64,000 nucleotides of DNA, taken from contig CM039463.1 in the NCBI GenBank assembly GCA_022414725.1, positions 86,009,711 through 86,073,710 of the forward strand, in the 5' to 3' direction. Numbering within the stretch: position 1 is the stretch's first letter; each line of letters opens with the position of its first letter. This document shows, one piece after another, positions 60,622-64,000 of the stretch. The notes beneath the pieces are model-generated. The model made no database searches, was not told where the DNA came from, and saw only the letters and a program-made list of their open reading frames with translations. This DNA comes from Microglena sp. YARC (lineage: Eukaryota > Chlorophyta > Chlorophyceae > Chlamydomonadales > Chlamydomonadaceae). The position numbers were made by a program, and so were the translations under genes.

Positions 60622-60870
60622 TCCCCCCTTCTGGAGGCTCCCGCCCTCCAGAGTCACCCCGTTGTCCGTTTGCCTGTCCTGTTGTCTGTCTTGTTGTTTG
60701 TTCGTTTGTTGTGTTGTCGGCACGTAAACCTGGCCCTGTCGTAAACCCTGGCTTCGGTCCGCTGCACTCGGGTCCTGTGCCACCTGTCAATCCGATAGCC
60801 AACACTCTCCGACAATTCTCTACGTCACTTGCGACGCGCCCAGGACTTGTTTTGTACGGAGTGAATCAGA
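60622..60870 (+). repeat. interspersed repeat family F
   Basis: Most complete copy: CCCCCCTTCTGGAGGCTCCC, a TTGTT-rich middle, CCAACACTCTCCGACAATTC, ending near CGCCCAGGACTTG. R intron 4. Confidence 0.65.
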
Positions 60871-60899
60871 GTCTTTCGCGATCAAAACAAATGTCATAG

Positions 60900-61860
60900 G
60901 CTGTAGACCTATAGTGCACATCTTCCCCTATATATCATGGTGATGGCAAGTTATAGGAGGTAGTGTACGGGGAGTACGGCAGTACACAGAGCCACAAATC
61001 ACTGATACTTTATATTTGTAGGTGTCATAAACGTGTGTATGAGCTGCACAGACTCAGTTGCATCATTTTGAATTTCAGGTTTTTTCATAGCGAGTAGAAG
61101 AACTTCACAGAAATTTGGGGGTTTTCAAAATTCAAAATCCAAACCTCACTTTCAAAATGACTTCAAAAAATGAACTAGTTTTCGATTAGTGTTCAAACAT
61201 CCACATCTGAAGTTATATTTTTATTTGGAATTGGGGGTGAATTCTCAAGTTGGGAGGTGGGATTGGGACAGTGGGCGGTGAATTGGGAGGTAAAGTCGAG
61301 TTGTACTACTATTCCAGTAAATTCCGAGTCCAGGGCTGAAGTGCAGCTTCTGATCTTGTGGTAGCAGGTTGATAAGCCTTTTGCACCGAGGAAATTTTAC
61401 TTGCGTTAGCTTGCACGATCTCGTATCTGACGCGATTTGAGGTTGATTCATACTTTCCGTAGATCTCATGTACTGCCATCGGCCTCCCGAGCAGGGCTGC
61501 TCGCGGCCAGGTGCAAATGTGGATGTAATTACTATAAATAATGTACATTATATAAATAATATACATAATGTCATTAATATACATACTATAAATCATATAA
61601 ATATTGTAAATAATGGAACTAATATAAATAATTAAACACTACAAATAATGGAAGTGCGGATCCTGGTGTTTATACTTCGTGGTTTCCGTGGGCGTCCCAT
61701 CGGGTAACTAAGTGTATTCTGCTTTATTCTATAGACATTAAGATGCCCTAGGGCGTACAGAACCATGTAACAATCCCAGTTCCTGCAACCAAGGCTCATC
61801 CTACTTTATCCAACGTTGTCCTATTTTATCATATTTTATCCTACTTTATTCATCCTTTAA
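60900..61860. other. intron 4 of copy R, no gene seen
   Basis: Unique-looking DNA; the 61,440-61,800 part (AGATCTCATGTACTGC, CGGATCCTGGTG, AACAATCCCAGTTCCTGC) matches L intron 4 in inverse (26,230-25,760). No exon. Confidence 0.5.
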
Positions 61861-62317
61861 AGGTCAGAAGCCTCCAAGGCGAAGATGAGGCAAGCAGCAG
61901 TGCGAGCTGGACTCATTACGAACCTAGAGGATGATAAGTTGTCCATCATCCTGGTGGGTTGTCGATCATGTTTGTATCATATCTATCAAGTTGTCCATCA
62001 TCCTGGTGGGTTGAATATGCAAATATGTACATGGTATTTGAGGTTCAAGAGGCAAAAATAACTTATAGATTATACGCCACTGGATTGTAGAAAGTTGCAA
62101 AACAATGATTAAAAACGTGATATGGCGATCAAGGTTTGTCTCTTGTGCATTGCTCTACCAAAAGCTATCAAGGGCTCCCCAAAGCATTATTGGCTGAGTA
62201 TTGCCTGAATATTGAATATTTCCGACACAAACTTCAACACATATATTTATATTTATAATTTTTTCCCCTTCAATATCTCTATTTCAAATGCATGTCATGA
62301 GACAGTTTCACAAGTTG

Positions 62318-62375
62318 ATGCTACTGCCAAAGACGGTGAGCAGCCTTAAAGGCTGGAGCCATGTAACCAAGATCA
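62318..62375. repeat. interspersed repeat family I
   Basis: GCCAAAGACGGTGAGCAGCC then TTAAAGGCTGGAGCCATGTAACC. It lies 25 bp before exon 7 of R, beside the exon 6 deletion. Confidence 0.6.
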
Positions 62376-62744
62376 ATTTCTAACACCACTGTTTCATAGG
62401 GACTACCGACATCACCATCCACACGGTGGAGTCTCGTGGTGGGGAATTGGTGCTGGCGGAGGCGACACATGCAGTGGGGGAGATGGTGGGCGCTACCATC
62501 ATTGACACCGCCTTCATGGATATCTACAAGCGAGAGGTTGGAGAACAGGTAGGTGGGTGTTCAACCAGTTCATTGCATTTCATTTTGGATACCGGTGTGT
62601 ATATACAATAAGATATTGTAGTGGTAGTTTCATTTAGCCTCTCCTTATCTAGGCTTTTTTATTTTGCGAGGTGGGCAAGTCTCTTTAGCTTGGTAGGCTA
62701 CCCATGGACTGTCAGCTACATGCATACAATCAGGCCAGACTAAC

Positions 62745-62985
62745 AAGTCCTATGCAGCGTTGCAAGCGACGCGGAAAATTGGCGGAGAGTGTTGGCAACG
62801 GAACTAAAGGTGGCAACGAGGGAGCTGGTCGAAGCCAGTTAATTATGAGACAGTTGGCTGACGTGTCAGGCTTCGTCTCAGTCGTTGGTCGGACGGTCAG
62901 ACGGTCGGACGGTCAGACAGACAGATGGACAACGGGGTGACCATGGGGGATCCCGACCCCCAGAAGGGGGGGCCCCGCCAGAAAT
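62745..62985 (-). repeat. interspersed repeat family F, inverted
   Basis: Reads on the minus strand as the copy at 29,045-29,290 (CCAACACTCTCCGCCAATTT, GACACGAAGCC.GACACG). A short (GGTGGATTTCATGT)n array follows at 62,985-63,075. Confidence 0.65.
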
Positions 62986-63505
62986 GGGTGGATTTCATGT
63001 AATGGATTTCATGTGGTGGATTTCATGTGGTGGATTTCATGTGGTGGATGTGGTGGATTTCATGTGGTGGATTTTTGCAGACTAATTCCATTCATAGCAA
63101 CACAGCCAATCTACATTTTGTTACCGGCATTTATATGTATGTCAGGTATATCTCTACTATTACATTGCCTGTGTGACCGTTGGTCTGTGTTACCCTGCCA
63201 GTATGTACCCAGCAAAAACAAATGCCTGGCGCGGCACACATTAATTAACACGTACTCTTCCCTACTTCTTCCTCCATCTTCCCCCTCCTCCCTCCCTCTT
63301 CCCTCCCCCTCCCCCCTCCCCCTCCCCCCTTATAAGTTATAACTTTACCCCCTCAAGGTACCTGGTATGCAACAGCCATTGAAGTAAACACAAAAACAAC
63401 AACTCAAGCTGCCCAATACGAGAGATCCTGCCATGGTGTATTAAAAGGACAATACAAACCTAGATTAAATATTTTAAAAAATAGCATACTAAACTAAAGA
63501 ATTTT

Positions 63506-63545
63506 GCATTCAGGCATTCAGCGCATGGAAGTATGGCCTCCAACA
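63506..63545 (+). repeat. duplicated acceptor and 5' end of exon 8 in R
   Basis: CAG then GCATTCAGCGCATGGAAGTATGGCC copies the start of exon 8 (63,592). L has a similar relic near 19,850. Confidence 0.6.
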
Positions 63546-63774
63546 ACTCTTAACTGCCCTATCACACTTAAATACCTAACTGTGTATTTAGGCATTCAAT
63601 GCATGGAAGCATGACCACCCCAGAGAGTACCAGCTGGTCTGTGACAAGTTTGAAGCGGTGAAGCGCATTTTTACAGGTAATCAACGTAAATGTATTTTAT
63701 ATTTTATTAACATAAGTAAGTGATGCATCATAAACGTAAACATAAATGGCACATGAATTCAATTGTATGATCCC

Positions 63775-63845
63775 CATCAATAAATAAATAAATAAATAGC
63801 ACGCCCTATTACAAGGCGTGAGGTTGAGGTTGGGTTGAGGTTGGG
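63775..63845. repeat. hairpin repeat family L with (AATA)n
   Basis: ATAAATAAATAGCACGCCC then TATTACAAGGCGTGAGGTTG. R intron 8; the L counterpart is 19,478-19,570. Confidence 0.6.
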
Positions 63846-64000
63846 GTTAGGTTCCTGTTGCACTGCTCACCGTGTAATTTTCTATTCAAGTGTATGTCCT
63901 ATTCAAATGTATGTCCTGCACCCCCTCCCCCTGTAAAAACGCTGCATATTTTGATTGGATTTGATTGTTACATGTTTTCCAGTCAACTCGGGGCTGCTCA

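Larger units (their letters stand above)
45042..64000 (+). pseudogene. HSPA12-like copy R, disrupted paralog, runs off the window
   Basis: Exons matching copy L: 45042-45111 (start), 47009-47132, 47944 to about 48055, 59674-59789, 61863-61953, 62400-62548, 63592-63676, and 63983 onward (cut by the edge). Lengths equal those of L (70, 124, 116, 91, 85 bp); exon 7 lacks one Gly codon. Two lesions are seen. Exon 3 matches L only to about 48,055; the last seven codons and the donor are gone and the sequence passes into the 11-kb minisatellite, where the open frame soon stops. The exon 6 equivalent, with EPEAAA and VVDAGG, is absent between 61,954 and 62,399. Without it the ATPase core cannot be complete. 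Intact splice sites elsewhere and few substitutions suggest recent decay. It could still yield a short N-terminal protein. Confidence 0.8.

Overview
This is nuclear DNA of a eukaryote. Genes are split into small exons (70-170 bp) with GT-AG junctions and introns of 0.3-6 kb, and most of the window is interspersed repeats, microsatellites and minisatellites. The species cannot be fixed from the sequence. A non-model alga, protist or invertebrate would all fit. I see no bacterial operon structure, CRISPR array or rRNA.

The dominant genes are paralogs of the HSPA12 branch of the HSP70 superfamily (atypical Hsp70-like ATPases). Copy L lies on the minus strand (31,641 down to 3,468) and can be followed through 16 exons with compatible splice phases, about 607 residues. 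Copy R lies on the plus strand from 45,042 and runs off the right edge. L and R are head-to-head, share promoter-proximal sequence, and match exon by exon. R looks broken: the 3' end and donor of its exon 3 are replaced by an 11-kb minisatellite, and exon 6 (EPEAAA...VVDAGG) is absent. A third paralog, copy 0, is visible only as a plus-strand terminal exon at 1,181-1,229 with an early stop. It sits in an inverted duplication with the 3' end of L, so the cluster alternates in orientation (tail-to-tail, then head-to-head).

Between L and R, on the plus strand (about 35.2-42.8 kb), is an unrelated multi-exon coiled-coil gene with a tandemly duplicated exon pair and a 255-residue C-terminal exon. 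I do not recognise its family.

Layout: 1-4.4 kb inverted duplication around the 3' ends of copies 0 and L; 4.1-7.8 kb five tandem 751-bp units; 7.9-12 kb a TIR element and the 10-, 8- and 4-bp arrays; 12.2-31.6 kb most exons of L among insertions and an 11-bp array; 31.6-32 kb promoter region; 32-35 kb repeats; 35.2-42.8 kb coiled-coil gene; 42.8-44.3 kb CAG-rich and repeat DNA; 44.3-64 kb copy R, including the giant array at 48.06-59.18 kb.

The very long open frames (up to 1,053 aa) lie in tandem repeats and are not genes. Several tandem arrays begin at exon/donor junctions, and two large arrays appear to have grown from short sequences that still exist unexpanded elsewhere in the window.
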